Of a stretch of DNA of 64,000 nt, positions 62,128 through 64,000 are shown piece by piece. Source of the DNA: Clostridia bacterium. GTDB lineage: Bacteria; Bacillota; Clostridia; Christensenellales; UBA1242. The position numbers were made by a program, and so were the translations under genes. Numbering within the stretch: the first letter of the stretch is position 1; the number at the start of each line of letters is the position of its first letter. The notes below the pieces were generated by a model. That model was not told where the DNA came from. It did no database searches and worked only from the letters and a program-made list of their open reading frames with translations. The stretch covers positions 52,661 through 116,660 of the forward strand of contig CAAGDD010000007.1 of the NCBI GenBank assembly GCA_900768545.1. The letters run 5' to 3'.

Positions 62128-64000
<1,873 letters not shown>

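Overview
The window looks like a chromosomal segment of a low-GC, Gram-positive, spore-forming-type bacterium (Bacillota, probably an uncultured, Clostridia-like gut or host-associated lineage). The evidence is AT-rich spacers, clear Shine-Dalgarno sequences and sigma-A type promoters, spore maturation genes spmA/spmB, a SpoVB-type flippase, RicT, the Bacillus-like gene order holB-ricT-trmN6...tatD-rsmA, and TGA used as a normal stop. No mobile element, CRISPR array, tRNA or phage gene was recognised.

Layout. 1-19.0 kb: one giant surface protein of at least 6331 aa, whose extreme N-terminus is cut by the window edge. 19.0-22.5 kb: uppP (undecaprenyl-diphosphate recycling) and a P-type Ca2+-ATPase-like pump. 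22.5-28.7 kb: a housekeeping block with holB-ricT-trmN6, convergent spmA-spmB, tatD-rsmA, a small ORF and rplI. 28.7-33.1 kb: a Cys-rich double-module protein, two unknown soluble proteins, a MurJ/SpoVB-like flippase and an HU-type protein. 33.2-38.6 kb: dusB, pgk-tpiA, dnaX (split over two frames at an A9 run), ybaB and recR. 38.6-42.2 kb: a BspA-type leucine-rich-repeat protein, small unknown proteins, argS and an orphan HicB-like protein. 42.5-45.1 kb: the classic rpmG-secE-nusG-rplK-rplA cluster. 45.3-59.1 kb: two more large membrane-anchored surface proteins (1362 and 2834 aa) flanking a metallophosphoesterase. 59.4-61.5 kb: three unrecognised genes. 61.8-64.0 kb: a promoter, leader and the first ~1.87 kb of 23S rRNA, with no 16S upstream.

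About half of the window (~31.6 kb) encodes three giant proteins with one plan: an N-terminal signal peptide, long stretches of beta-rich modules (GLUG-like, InlB/Flg_new-like, YDG/MBG-like or Ig-like), and a C-terminal transmembrane helix with a short basic tail instead of an LPXTG motif. They are presumably displayed on the cell surface.

Most interesting points: (1) dnaX gamma and tau appear to be made from two frames through an A9/A_AAA_AAC slippery run that exactly fills the 13-nt gap between the two limiting stops. (2) A recurring promoter arrangement puts the -10 hexamer 5-6 nt before the ATG with no Shine-Dalgarno sequence, which implies leaderless mRNAs (holB, tatD, the 29109 gene, possibly dusB and spmA). 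(3) The 23S rRNA gene is separated from any 16S gene and has its own strong promoter and boxA-like leader. (4) The rplKA leader appears to mimic the 23S L1-binding site and can fold two ways. (5) A surface-protein gene with codon usage like highly expressed genes sits directly after rplA, where rplJL is normally found.
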